Shown: piece after piece, positions 26,222-34,331 of the stretch | Layout: every line of letters starts with the position of its first letter | Position numbering within the stretch: position 1 is the first letter of the stretch | Source of the DNA: JAHJTW01 sp964545545 | GTDB taxonomy: Bacteria > Krumholzibacteriota > Krumholzibacteriia > LZORAL124-64-63 | NCBI GenBank assembly: GCA_964545545.1 | Contig: CAZJGK010000001.1 | Coordinates: 38,957-102,956, forward strand | Direction of reading: 5' to 3' | Length of the DNA: 64,000 nucleotides | Position numbers and translations under genes: made by a program | Notes under the pieces: model-generated | Told to the model about the DNA's origin: nothing | The model's database searches: none | The model's input: the letters and a program-made list of their open reading frames with translations, nothing else

Positions 26222-27370
26222 ATGACCAGCCTCACCCCCAACCGCACTTTCCTGGTCGTCCTGCTGGTCGCCGTCAGCACGGTCTTCCTGGTGATGATCA
26301 AGCCCTTTTTGATGGCGCTGCTGCTGGCCGGTATTTTTTCCTCCCTGTGCCAGCCGCTCTATCGGCGGCTGGTGAAATCATGCCGCGGCCACCGTTCGGC
26401 CGCTTCCCTGCTGACCCTCGTCCTGATCGTGCTGGTGGTCATCATCCCCCTGGGCGGATTCCTGGGCGTGGTGACCTCCCAGGCCCTGAAGGTCACCGAC
26501 TCGGTGAGCAAGCTGATCCCCCAGGACATCCAGAACGTGGACCAGCTGGAGTCATGGTTCAGGGGCCTGCCCTTCTACGACAAACTGCAGACCTTCACCG
26601 CGAGCCTGCCCTTCCACGACCAGTTGACCCTCGACCGCCAAGACGTCCTGGCCAAGACCACCCAGGCCGTCCAGTGGCTCAGCGGGTTCGTCATCAGCAA
26701 CCTCTCGGCCGCGACCACCGGCACCCTGCAGTTCCTGTTCATGCTCGGGTTGATGCTCTACAGCATGTACTTCTTCCTCATGGACGGGGGCAAGCTCGTC
26801 GACCTGATCCTCTACTACCTGCCCCTCGCAGACGAGGAAGAGCGACGCCTGCTGGACAAATTCCGCTCGGTGACGCGCGCCACCATGAAGGGCACCGCCG
26901 TGATCGGCCTTCTCCAGGGCGTCCTCGCCGGCCTGGCCCTGGCGGTCGCGGGCATTCCCAGCGCGGTGTTCTGGGGCGCGGTGATGGTGGTGCTGTCGAT
27001 CATCCCCGGCATCGGCACCGGGCTGGTGTGGCTGCCGGCGGCGGTCATCCTCATGGCCGGTGGCCATTGGTTCGCGGGCATCGCCCTGGTGATCTTCTGC
27101 GCCGTGATCGTGGGCAGCATCGACAATGTCCTGCGGCCCCGTCTGGTGGGCCAGGACACCAAAATGCCCGACCTGCTGATCCTGCTGGCCACCATGGGCG
27201 GCCTCCTGATGTTCGGGATCCTGGGCTTCATCATCGGACCCATCGTGGCGGCCCTGTTCGTGGCGGTGTGGGAAATGTACGGGGTGGCCTTCAAGGATTT
27301 GTTGCCGGCCGGACGGGGTTATCCCCCGGCCCCTCCCGCTGACGAGCCCCAGGACGAGAGCCCCGCTTGA
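26222..27370 (+). CDS. AI-2E family transporter (TqsA/YdiK-like)
   Basis: 382-residue membrane protein. Typical layout: two N-terminal hydrophobic segments (about 8-45), TM about 58-84, a soluble loop (about 85-155), TM about 155-190, the hallmark helical hairpins (GTAVIGLLQGVLAGLALAV, SIIPGIGTGLVWLPAAV, FAGIALVIFCAVIVG) and a C-terminal pair (LLMFGILGFIIGPIVAALF). The VGSIDNVLRPRLVG and GPIVAAL motifs are diagnostic of the family. The C-terminus is proline-rich. Substrates in this family range from autoinducer-2 to Na+/H+ exchange, so no substrate can be given. Confidence 0.93.
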   Translation: MTSLTPNRTFLVVLLVAVSTVFLVMIKPFLMALLLAGIFSSLCQPLYRRLVKSCRGHRSAASLLTLVLIVLVVIIPLGGFLGVVTSQALKVTDSVSKLIPQDIQNVDQLESWFRGLPFYDKLQTFTASLPFHDQLTLDRQDVLAKTTQAVQWLSGFVISNLSAATTGTLQFLFMLGLMLYSMYFFLMDGGKLVDLILYYLPLADEEERRLLDKFRSVTRATMKGTAVIGLLQGVLAGLALAVAGIPSAVFWGAVMVVLSIIPGIGTGLVWLPAAVILMAGGHWFAGIALVIFCAVIVGSIDNVLRPRLVGQDTKMPDLLILLATMGGLLMFGILGFIIGPIVAALFVAVWEMYGVAFKDLLPAGRGYPPAPPADEPQDESPA

Positions 27371-27386
27371 GCCGCACGGGAGCCGT

Positions 27387-28124
27387 CTATCCCCGGCGCA
27401 GAAACACGGTGAGCACTCCGGTCAGGTTGTACATGACGTGCAGCACGAGGCTGATCCGGAAATTCCTTTTCGCCCGGACGACGAAGGCAACCGGCAGGAA
27501 GGCCAGGAATATGGCCGGCAGGTTCCACGGGCAGAAGAAGTGATAGAGGCCGAAGAAAAAGGCGTTGATCACCGGAGCCTTCCCGCCGAGGCGGCTCATC
27601 CGCGGCAACAGGAAGCCCCTGAAGTAGGCCTCCTCGACCAGAGGGGCCAGGAATCCCGAAAACAGGACCGCCATGGCGAAGAAGGCTGGCCTCCACCCGT
27701 GGGGAATCTCCGTCATGCCGCCGACCATTGCCTGGGTGCCCAGACGGTCCGGGAACCAGCCGAAGAAACGGGTCTCCAGGAAACCGGTCAGCGGGATGAC
27801 CAGGGTGGAAAGCAGTCCCCAGAAGGCATAGAGGAGGATGGCCGTCAGGGCGTAGTCATGCCAGGAGCTGCGGTCACGATAGGTGATGGCGCCGAGGATG
27901 GTGCCCGCTTCTCCGGTTCGGCGGGACCAGAAAAGAACGATGCCGGCCAGCAGGGGAGCCAGGCAGATCGGTATCGCCATCAGCTCCGCCGGATATGCGC
28001 CGATGCCGTGCCGGGCCAACTCGCCGGAGAATAAGTAAAGGAACCCCGAGAAAACCACGCCGGGAGCCAGGTGCAGCGCGACGATGGCCGGTGCGGAAAG
28101 TTCCGGTGGCTGGTGCGAACCCAT
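27387..28124 (-). CDS. CPBP family intramembrane glutamic protease
   Basis: About 245 residues with about seven TMs. I chose ATG 28124 because GGGAG is 6 bp upstream; the frame is open further but without a start signal. The Abi/CPBP signature is complete: EEAYFRG with Glu164, Glu165 and Arg169, FGLYHFF with His195, and HVMYNL with His229 and Asn233. Members include Rce1-type prenyl-protein proteases and bacteriocin-immunity proteins. The substrate here is unknown. It is convergent with the AI-2E gene (16 bp) and shares a 288-bp upstream region with the divergent propeller gene. Confidence 0.92.
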   Translation of the reverse strand: MGSHQPPELSAPAIVALHLAPGVVFSGFLYLFSGELARHGIGAYPAELMAIPICLAPLLAGIVLFWSRRTGEAGTILGAITYRDRSSWHDYALTAILLYAFWGLLSTLVIPLTGFLETRFFGWFPDRLGTQAMVGGMTEIPHGWRPAFFAMAVLFSGFLAPLVEEAYFRGFLLPRMSRLGGKAPVINAFFFGLYHFFCPWNLPAIFLAFLPVAFVVRAKRNFRISLVLHVMYNLTGVLTVFLRRG

Positions 28125-28412
28125 CGATTGCTCCCATTCCAGAAGGCGGGGAAACAACCGTACAACAGGTCGCCCACCCCCACAAGAGCCCATCCAGCCC
28201 AGGTAGAGACCCTGGCCGGCTCCCCCGAATTCCGTGGGGATGGGCCCGGTGAGGTACCCCACGGCTTTCAACTCCTTGAAATCCTCCGAAATAAACTTGT
28301 TCTCTCGGTCATGGGCCCCCGCGCGCTCGACGCAACAGAATGCCTCGGGCTGCGTATTCAGCCCTCAACACACGATCGAAAGCCAATGCTGGTCTTCCTC
28401 CAACAGGCGGGT

Positions 28413-29675
28413 ATGGAAATGACAACAGCGCGAACTTTCCTGACGATGGGGACCTTGACCCTGGCCATGCTTGCCCTCCCTGTTGTGAGCGCCGATGCCG
28501 GCCAAGTCGTCCAGGTCCACGACCAAACCGTCGTGCGCAACCTTAAACCCGCCTTGCCGGCGGTGGACCTGAAGCTGGAAGAACTCTGGCGCCGCGGAGG
28601 CGAAGGCGACGACGTGATGATCGGCCTGCCGGTCGAGGCGCTGGCCGACGAAGCGGGGCGCGTCTATCTGGCCGACCAGCAACTCTGCCGGGTTTTCGTC
28701 TTCGGTCCCGATGGCGAGTTGACCAAGCCCCTCAGCCGCGAAGGAGACGGCCCCGGCGAGGTTCGCAACCCCGTGGACCTCGTGCACTTGCCTGACGGCA
28801 CCTTCGGCATTGCCGAGTTCTTTCCCGGCAAAATCATCAAAGTGACCGCCGACGATCTTCCGGCCGGGGAGATCACGGTCGATGTGAGCGGCGGACAGAC
28901 CGGCGGCTTCACCATGCAGACCATGGTCGAAGCCTGGGGCAATCATTTGCTGGTGGCGGGATCGCGCTCCCTGCCCCAGGACAAGTTTACCGAACGCACC
29001 CATTTCCTGGCCGCCATCGACCAGCAGGGCCGGCAGACCGTGCGCTACATGGAGCAGGTATCCCGCATCCAGCGGCCCCACACCGTGGTGCACGAAACCG
29101 ATTTCCTGCCCGCCTTCCCCCTGGCCAGCGCCTTGGGGCCGGATGGCCGGGTTTTCACACCCCACGACCGCGAACACTACGCGGTGAACGTCTTCAATGC
29201 CGACGGTACCCTGGACCGGATCATCGAACGACCGGATTTCCAGCCCTGGAAACGCAACAAGCGCGACCTGCGCCGCATCAGGGCTCTGTTCCAATCCTGG
29301 GCCGGCGCCAACCCCGAAACATGGCCCCGGTTCGACCTCAAAGACACCGAACGCGCCATCAACACCCTTCACATCGACGGCCGGGGCCGATTGTGGGTGC
29401 AGCACAGCCGCAGCAATCGTGACCAGAAGGACGGCGTCTTCCTCAGCCTCGATCTCTACGACGACCAGGGCAACTGGCAGCGCGAAGTGCGCCTGATCTG
29501 CGAAGGCAATCCGGTCAGTGACGGGGTGCGCTTTCTGCGGGACGGGCGGATTCTGCTGATCAGGGGGTTTGTCACGGCGCGGCTGGCCTGCCTCGGGTCC
29601 GGCACGGCCACCCTTGGCGAGGATGATACCGATTCCATCGAGATCATCTGTTACAAGTTGCCCGATTTCAGTTAA
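28413..29675 (+). CDS. Secreted six-bladed beta-propeller protein
   Basis: About 420 residues. ATG 28413 gives a signal peptide ending SADAG. After it, NHL-like repeats typical of six-bladed propeller proteins are seen: EALADEAGRVYLADQQLCRV, GDGPGEVRNPVDLVHLPDG, ALGPDGRVFTPH, NTLHIDGRGRLWVQ, GVRFLRDGRILLI. No catalytic residues can be named; such proteins are common in FCB-type genomes and likely bind ligands at the cell surface. Start choice is uncertain by up to nine codons. The gene is convergent with the 5'-nucleotidase; their stop codons overlap by 4 bp. Confidence 0.8.
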   Translation: MEMTTARTFLTMGTLTLAMLALPVVSADAGQVVQVHDQTVVRNLKPALPAVDLKLEELWRRGGEGDDVMIGLPVEALADEAGRVYLADQQLCRVFVFGPDGELTKPLSREGDGPGEVRNPVDLVHLPDGTFGIAEFFPGKIIKVTADDLPAGEITVDVSGGQTGGFTMQTMVEAWGNHLLVAGSRSLPQDKFTERTHFLAAIDQQGRQTVRYMEQVSRIQRPHTVVHETDFLPAFPLASALGPDGRVFTPHDREHYAVNVFNADGTLDRIIERPDFQPWKRNKRDLRRIRALFQSWAGANPETWPRFDLKDTERAINTLHIDGRGRLWVQHSRSNRDQKDGVFLSLDLYDDQGNWQREVRLICEGNPVSDGVRFLRDGRILLIRGFVTARLACLGSGTATLGEDDTDSIEIICYKLPDFS

Positions 29676-31069
29676 TCGTGGGGCAGACTGCCCCGGGCCG
29701 AGCGGAAGTACGCGAACGGTGTCTCGAACAGGAAGTTCGATACGCGCGAAGTGTAGATGTCCGCGTGGCGCTCCACGAAATCGGCCAGATAGCTCTTGTC
29801 GTTCCCCGCGCGCATCAGGGATCCCCAGTGGACATTGCCGGTCTGGGCCGAGGCGCGGGCCAGCGGAGCGAGGACCTCGTCCAGCGCCTGCAGCTCGGCG
29901 CGCAGTTTTTCCAGGCGAGGCTTCAGGGATCCTGCCCCCTGCCCCCGTTGCAGGCGCAACCGCATCTGCGCGTAGCGCCGTTCCAGGATTCCTTTGCGAC
30001 TCATGAGGGTCTCCAGCTCGGCGGCCTGGTCCCGGAAGGCGTAGGCTGCCTTCAGGTCGTTTTCCAGTTCCCGGACGACCAGCGCCGTGCGCCAGCGCAT
30101 GGTGCTCTTGGTCGCGTGCACATCCCCGAAGAAATGATCACCCACATAGAGGATACGTTCGCCGGTCAGTCCCAGGGCGGCTTCCACCGTCGCGGCGTTG
30201 CCGCCGAAATAGATCGCGCCCGCCTCCAGTTCCCCGCTGACGGGTTTCAACAGCCCCTCGTCGTCCACGACTTCCAGGATCGGGCTGCGGCTGGTGAAGA
30301 AGTCGGGCTTGCGGGCCGAGACGATGATCAGGTCGAACAGGTCCCGCCAGGTCATGCCCTCGGGCAGATGAGGGTCGAAAGCGTAAGTCATCAACTGGCG
30401 GCTGTAGGCCCAGTCCGAATTGGTGATCAGCATCAGCTTCTTGCCGGCCTGCTTCTGGTCCAGCAGGGCTTCGGCGGTCTGTGGATCGCGGTCCACATAG
30501 CGATCCAGGTCGGCCAGGATCTCCGCCTTGAGCAAGCCCTCGGAATGGGCGCGGTCGATACTGGCGCGGACACGCTTGTAGAGATCGCCGTAGTCCCCCA
30601 ACATGGGCAATTGCCCGGCATCCCACAATTCCACCAGCTGGGCGAAGAGGCAGGCTTCGCTCAGCGAGAACAGCGTGCTCAGAAAAATGAACCGCGCTTC
30701 GTGATGGTCCACCACGATGCGGGAGTAGAGTTTTCTCTGCGCCTCGAAATCCATGGGTGCCGTGCCGTGGAAGGCGCTCTTGACGAAGCCGAAGCGGTTG
30801 ACCTTCAGGAGATTCCCCGTTTCCAGATCGACGATCAACCCCTGGATCATCATCTCGGGATCAAAGCTCAGACCCTCGACCGGCCAGCCTTCCCGCAGCA
30901 ACTGCTCCCGGGCGTGACGGAAGGCCACGGCCTCCCACTCGACCACCTTGTACTGGATCAGCGTGTAATCCATGTCGTAGCCGATGGCTCCCAGCGAGCG
31001 CATGTTCAGCGTGCGATTGCAGAAGATTCCACGCTGGGGCGCGCCTTTGGGAAAAAGAAAGTCCGACAT
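29672..31069 (-). CDS. HAD-IG family cytosolic 5'-nucleotidase
   Basis: 465 residues of the HAD superfamily, cN-II-like group. HAD motif I is GYDMDYTLI (nucleophile and acid Asp), motif II is LITNSDW, and motif IV is LYVGDHFFGD. The cap region and the C-terminal helical part, from KGILERRYAQMRLRL on, have the length seen in the purine 5'-nucleotidase family. It should dephosphorylate nucleoside monophosphates. ATG 31069 (MSDFLFP) is preferred to a GTG eleven codons earlier, since conservation starts there. It lies downstream of the histidine kinase on the same strand (63 bp gap). Confidence 0.92.
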   Translation of the reverse strand: MSDFLFPKGAPQRGIFCNRTLNMRSLGAIGYDMDYTLIQYKVVEWEAVAFRHAREQLLREGWPVEGLSFDPEMMIQGLIVDLETGNLLKVNRFGFVKSAFHGTAPMDFEAQRKLYSRIVVDHHEARFIFLSTLFSLSEACLFAQLVELWDAGQLPMLGDYGDLYKRVRASIDRAHSEGLLKAEILADLDRYVDRDPQTAEALLDQKQAGKKLMLITNSDWAYSRQLMTYAFDPHLPEGMTWRDLFDLIIVSARKPDFFTSRSPILEVVDDEGLLKPVSGELEAGAIYFGGNAATVEAALGLTGERILYVGDHFFGDVHATKSTMRWRTALVVRELENDLKAAYAFRDQAAELETLMSRKGILERRYAQMRLRLQRGQGAGSLKPRLEKLRAELQALDEVLAPLARASAQTGNVHWGSLMRAGNDKSYLADFVERHADIYTSRVSNFLFETPFAYFRSARGSLPHD

Positions 31070-31132
31070 GGTATGCGTTTCTCCACGGGTTTGGGTACGC
31101 ACCCAATATTACATGGAAAAGGGGATGCCCGC

Positions 31133-32818
31133 CTAGATGGAAACCGGGATTTGCAGACTTTCGATGGCCTGGATGGCCTGCTTGAGGATGATCGGCTTGC
31201 CCAGATGCAGGTCCATGCCCGCCTCCAGGCACCGCCGGGTACTGTCGCTGTCAGCGTCGGCGGTCAGGGCGATGATCGGAATCTGCGCCAGGTGGTCAGT
31301 GCGGTCGCGCAGCAATCGCGTGGCCTCCAGCCCATCCATGACCGGCATGCGGACATCCATGAAGACCAGATCGAAAGCGCCGTGTTCCAGTTTCGTGATG
31401 GCCTCTTGGCCATTGACCGCAAACTCCGGCGTGATGCCGACCTTGTGCAGCAATTTGCCCATGACCACCTGGTTAACCGCATTGTCCTCGGCTACCAGCA
31501 CCTTCAGGTCGAAACGCGGCAAAGTCCCGGGCTGAGCGGCCTCTATCTCTGCCACGACCGCCGTCGGCATGGCGAAGGTCACGGAAAAAGTCGAGCCGAC
31601 GCCAACGGTGGATTGGACCACAATGTCCCCGCCCATTTTCCGGGCCAGGTGGTGACTGATAGCCAGGCCCAGCCCCGTGCCGCCGAAGTTGCGCGTCGTG
31701 GACTCGTTCACCTGCTCGAATTGTTCAAAAATGGCCGCCAGGCGATCTTCCGGGATCCCGATACCCGTATCTTCTATGCGCAGAGTGATCATGGCCTGTT
31801 CACCGGGTTCTTCGGAAACCTCAACGTTCAGGGAAACGCCCCCGGCCTCGGTGAACTTCACCGCGTTGGAGACAAGGTTCAGCGCGATCTGCCGCACCCT
31901 GACCGGGTCACCCAGAAATCCGCGGGGTGCATCGGCGGGATACCGGAAATCAAGCGAGAGTCCCCGGGCCACCGCCGACGGCCGCAGGATCTGCTCCACG
32001 TCCTCCAGTACGGTATGCAGATCGAAGGGAATCGCTTCAATGGCCATCTTGCCCGAGGTAATCTTCGAGAAATCGAGGATGTCATTGACGATGTCGAGCA
32101 AGGAGGATGCCGATCGCCGCAGGATCTCGAGGTCGCGGCGCCCCTCGGAGTCGATATTTGAATCCTCAATGACCTGGGCCATACCCAGCACGCCATTCAG
32201 GGGAGTGCGGATCTCATGACTCATGTTGGCCAGGAACACACCCTTGGCCTTCTCCGCGGCCTGGGAGTTCACGAGCTCCGCCTGCAGCTTGCTGTTCAAC
32301 GCTCCGAGCCGGTTCAGGACCGTGAGGAAGAACGAAGGCAGCATCAGGATTCCCCACCAGAGCCCCATCCCCATGAGCAGATTCTCCTGCCAATAGTGGT
32401 TGAACCTGAGAACCAAGCCGAATTCCACGAAGCCCATCGTGGCCGACGCCAGCAGCGTTCTTTTCCCGAACCGAATACCATAACCGACGATCACCCAGAG
32501 AAATACCGGATAGAAGAACGACCCGAATCGGGCCGCGAAATAGAAAGCCAGGGTTGTGGTCGTGATGTCCATGAACATGGTCACATAGATGCGGGACGGC
32601 CGGCCACCCGGCTTCCTGGTCAGGTACTGATGCCAGAATACGGAAAAAATAAAATGAACCAGAATGATGGAAAGTCCATAAGTCAGGGATCGACTTAGAT
32701 GCCCGTCACGAATAAGATTGAAGGAACCCAATAAAACGAATGTGGTGGAGGATATGCTCAGCCGGCTGATGGACTGGTTTCGCTCCTCACGTCTGCGCAA
32801 TTCCTGGGATTGGTTCAT
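31133..32818 (-). CDS. Hybrid histidine kinase with multi-TM sensor and receiver domain (RpfC-like)
   Basis: 561 residues. N-terminal region of about five TMs (about 22-170) resembles the RpfC membrane sensor. A short coiled helix leads into HisKA with FLANMSHEIRTPLNG (phospho-acceptor His201) and an HATPase_c domain with NAVKF (N-box), DTGIGI (G1), and GGTGLGLAI (G2). The receiver domain (about 438-555) has phosphorylation Asp488 in VFMDVRMPVMDG and the switch ALTADADSDS. There is no HPt domain, unlike true RpfC, so a separate phosphotransfer protein or direct output is needed. No partner response regulator is adjacent. It is divergent from the acetate-kinase-like operon, whose expression it might influence; that is speculation. 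Confidence 0.93.
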   Translation of the reverse strand: MNQSQELRRREERNQSISRLSISSTTFVLLGSFNLIRDGHLSRSLTYGLSIILVHFIFSVFWHQYLTRKPGGRPSRIYVTMFMDITTTTLAFYFAARFGSFFYPVFLWVIVGYGIRFGKRTLLASATMGFVEFGLVLRFNHYWQENLLMGMGLWWGILMLPSFFLTVLNRLGALNSKLQAELVNSQAAEKAKGVFLANMSHEIRTPLNGVLGMAQVIEDSNIDSEGRRDLEILRRSASSLLDIVNDILDFSKITSGKMAIEAIPFDLHTVLEDVEQILRPSAVARGLSLDFRYPADAPRGFLGDPVRVRQIALNLVSNAVKFTEAGGVSLNVEVSEEPGEQAMITLRIEDTGIGIPEDRLAAIFEQFEQVNESTTRNFGGTGLGLAISHHLARKMGGDIVVQSTVGVGSTFSVTFAMPTAVVAEIEAAQPGTLPRFDLKVLVAEDNAVNQVVMGKLLHKVGITPEFAVNGQEAITKLEHGAFDLVFMDVRMPVMDGLEATRLLRDRTDHLAQIPIIALTADADSDSTRRCLEAGMDLHLGKPIILKQAIQAIESLQIPVSI

Positions 32819-33131
32819 ACGGTTTCCTCTTTAACCCCCTCCCTCCGATATCCATAGGTGTTTCGGCGGTTTGTTCCCGGACTTTAGGGATGTCATCCCG
32901 TTGCGCGCCGTCACGGCCCTTTCCCAAGGCTGTCTCGGCCATCCTGCACCCGGTTCCCCCCGGGGGGGTCTCAATGAGCAATCGGCGATTATTCCGCTTA
33001 ATAATCCTGGATGACCACCGGCCTGCTGACTACCTTGGCCCCGGCCACTGAAGCCCCCGCGGAACCTCCGCCGGGTGCTGCGGCCGGAGTCGCCGACAGA
33101 CCGTCAAGGTCGCAAGGCGCGGAATACGATC
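32819..33131. other. 313-bp divergent intergenic region with inverted repeats
   Basis: Lies between the histidine kinase (minus) and the acetate-kinase-like operon (plus). It holds no ORF with coding character and no recognised riboswitch or tRNA. It contains a C/G-run palindrome (about 32953-32967, CCCCCCGGGGGGG) and the inverted repeat GATTATT-CCGCTT-AATAATC at 32987-33006. The region is an obvious place for two divergent promoters, and AAGGCGCGGA precedes ATG 33132. Confidence 0.7.
32987..33006. promoter_or_regulatory. Inverted repeat GATTATT-6-AATAATC upstream of the AckA-like operon
   Basis: A perfect 7-bp inverted repeat with a 6-nt spacer, about 125 bp upstream of ATG 33132. The AT-rich arms stand out in GC-rich DNA and could be an operator for the acetate-kinase-like operon or the divergent kinase gene. 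No regulator is known. Confidence 0.35.
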
Positions 33132-34331
33132 ATGAACATCATCGTCTTCAACTGCGGCAGTTCCTCCCTGACTTACAGAGTTTATAGTTCCGAGAATTGT
33201 GACGACCTGCGGACTCTGCTCAAGGGCAAAGCCCACCGGGTGGGCGTCAAGGGGACCGAGCCGTCTTTTATCCAGCATGAGCATGAAGGAACCATCGACA
33301 GGCGCGAAGTCCAGATCCCGGATCACGCGACGGCGGCCAACCTGATCCTCGACAAGGTTGGCGAGTTGGGGATCGATCTGCATTGCATTGGCCATCGCTG
33401 GGGCCACGGCCTCGGCCAATTCACCACCACATTTCTGAGCACGTCGGTGCTGGAGCAGATGAAACTGACCGTGCCCTTGCTCCCGATCCATCATCCGGCC
33501 ATGTTGGATGTGATCTCGACCTGCCGACGACGATTTCCCCACCTGCCGGATTATGTGACGACCGACAACGCCTTCCACGCCGGCCTGCCGGCCTGCGCGT
33601 ACACATATGCGATCCCCAGGGACATGGCTGCCGAGTACAAGTTTCGCAAGTATGGTTTCCACGGACTTTCCTACCAGTATGTGGTGGCCGCCACCAGCGA
33701 GTACCTGGAGCTTCCCCTGGAACGACTCAAGATAATTGCCTGCCATCTCGGCACAGGCGGGTCCAGCGTGGCCGCGGTGCGGGACGGCTCGTCCATTGAC
33801 ACCTCGATGGGATTTTCCGGGCTGTCGGGCCTGCTCATGAGCACCCGCGCCGGTGACATCGACCCCATGCTTGCGATCTACCTGATGGTGGTCTTCGATC
33901 TGAGTTCAGGCGAGGTCATCGACCTTTTGAACAAGAAAAGCGGCCTGTTGGGTATGTCGGGCTTTTCCAGCGACATTAGGGACATCATCAAACTCATCGC
34001 CAGCGATGAAGAAGCGCGCTTGGCCTTCGATATGTACGTGCATCGGGTTAAGAAATACATCGGGAGTTACTGTGCTGCTCTCGGTGGATTCGATGTTCTG
34101 GTCTTTACCGACGATATCGGCCAGCACAACTGGCTGGTGCGGGAAAAAGTCTGCCGGGATATGGCGTGGTGCGGCCTGGAGCTTGACGAGGATGCGAATC
34201 GGGAAACGGCCACCGAGGGAATCCGGCAGGTTAGTACGCCACAGTCCAGGGTTTGTGTGTTGGTCGTTCCGACTGATGAGGAGCGCATCATTTGCCTGGA
34301 AGGCCTCAAGCTGATGGGGGGTCAACCATGA
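33132..34331 (+). CDS. Acetate kinase homologue (AckA-like) with two catalytic substitutions
   Basis: 399 residues, the normal length for acetate kinase, covering the whole ASKHA fold. By alignment to AckA, most catalytic residues are kept: Asn7, Arg89 (GHRWGHG), Asp145 (TTDNAFH), His177 (KYGFHG), His205 (CHLGTGGSS) and Arg239 (STRAGDIDP). Two are changed: the Lys of NxGSSSLK is Thr14 (NCGSSSLTY), and the Glu of GIGEN (Glu384 in AckA) is Gln331 (GIGQHN). It is therefore divergent but may still be a kinase, perhaps for another acid. No phosphotransacetylase is next to it. Its stop overlaps the next gene's start (ATGA), and two further genes follow, so it heads a three-gene operon. Confidence 0.88.
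   Translation: MNIIVFNCGSSSLTYRVYSSENCDDLRTLLKGKAHRVGVKGTEPSFIQHEHEGTIDRREVQIPDHATAANLILDKVGELGIDLHCIGHRWGHGLGQFTTTFLSTSVLEQMKLTVPLLPIHHPAMLDVISTCRRRFPHLPDYVTTDNAFHAGLPACAYTYAIPRDMAAEYKFRKYGFHGLSYQYVVAATSEYLELPLERLKIIACHLGTGGSSVAAVRDGSSIDTSMGFSGLSGLLMSTRAGDIDPMLAIYLMVVFDLSSGEVIDLLNKKSGLLGMSGFSSDIRDIIKLIASDEEARLAFDMYVHRVKKYIGSYCAALGGFDVLVFTDDIGQHNWLVREKVCRDMAWCGLELDEDANRETATEGIRQVSTPQSRVCVLVVPTDEERIICLEGLKLMGGQP

Noticed and set aside
29678..32161. Long plus-strand open frame of about 827 codons opposite the 5'-nucleotidase and histidine kinase genes
   Set aside because: It is antisense to two genes with clear HAD and kinase motifs. Its translation is rich in His, Gln, Arg and Gly with no domain, as expected for a shadow frame in GC-rich coding DNA.
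32953..33131. Possible riboswitch or leader RNA before the AckA-like operon
   Set aside because: I looked for conserved riboswitch segments (such as those of the c-di-GMP class) and found none; only the inverted repeat remains.
33132..34331. Normal acetate kinase in acetate metabolism
   Set aside because: Two catalytic substitutions (Lys to Thr14, Glu to Gln331), no phosphotransacetylase gene, and overlap with a dead homologue make an ordinary housekeeping role unlikely.
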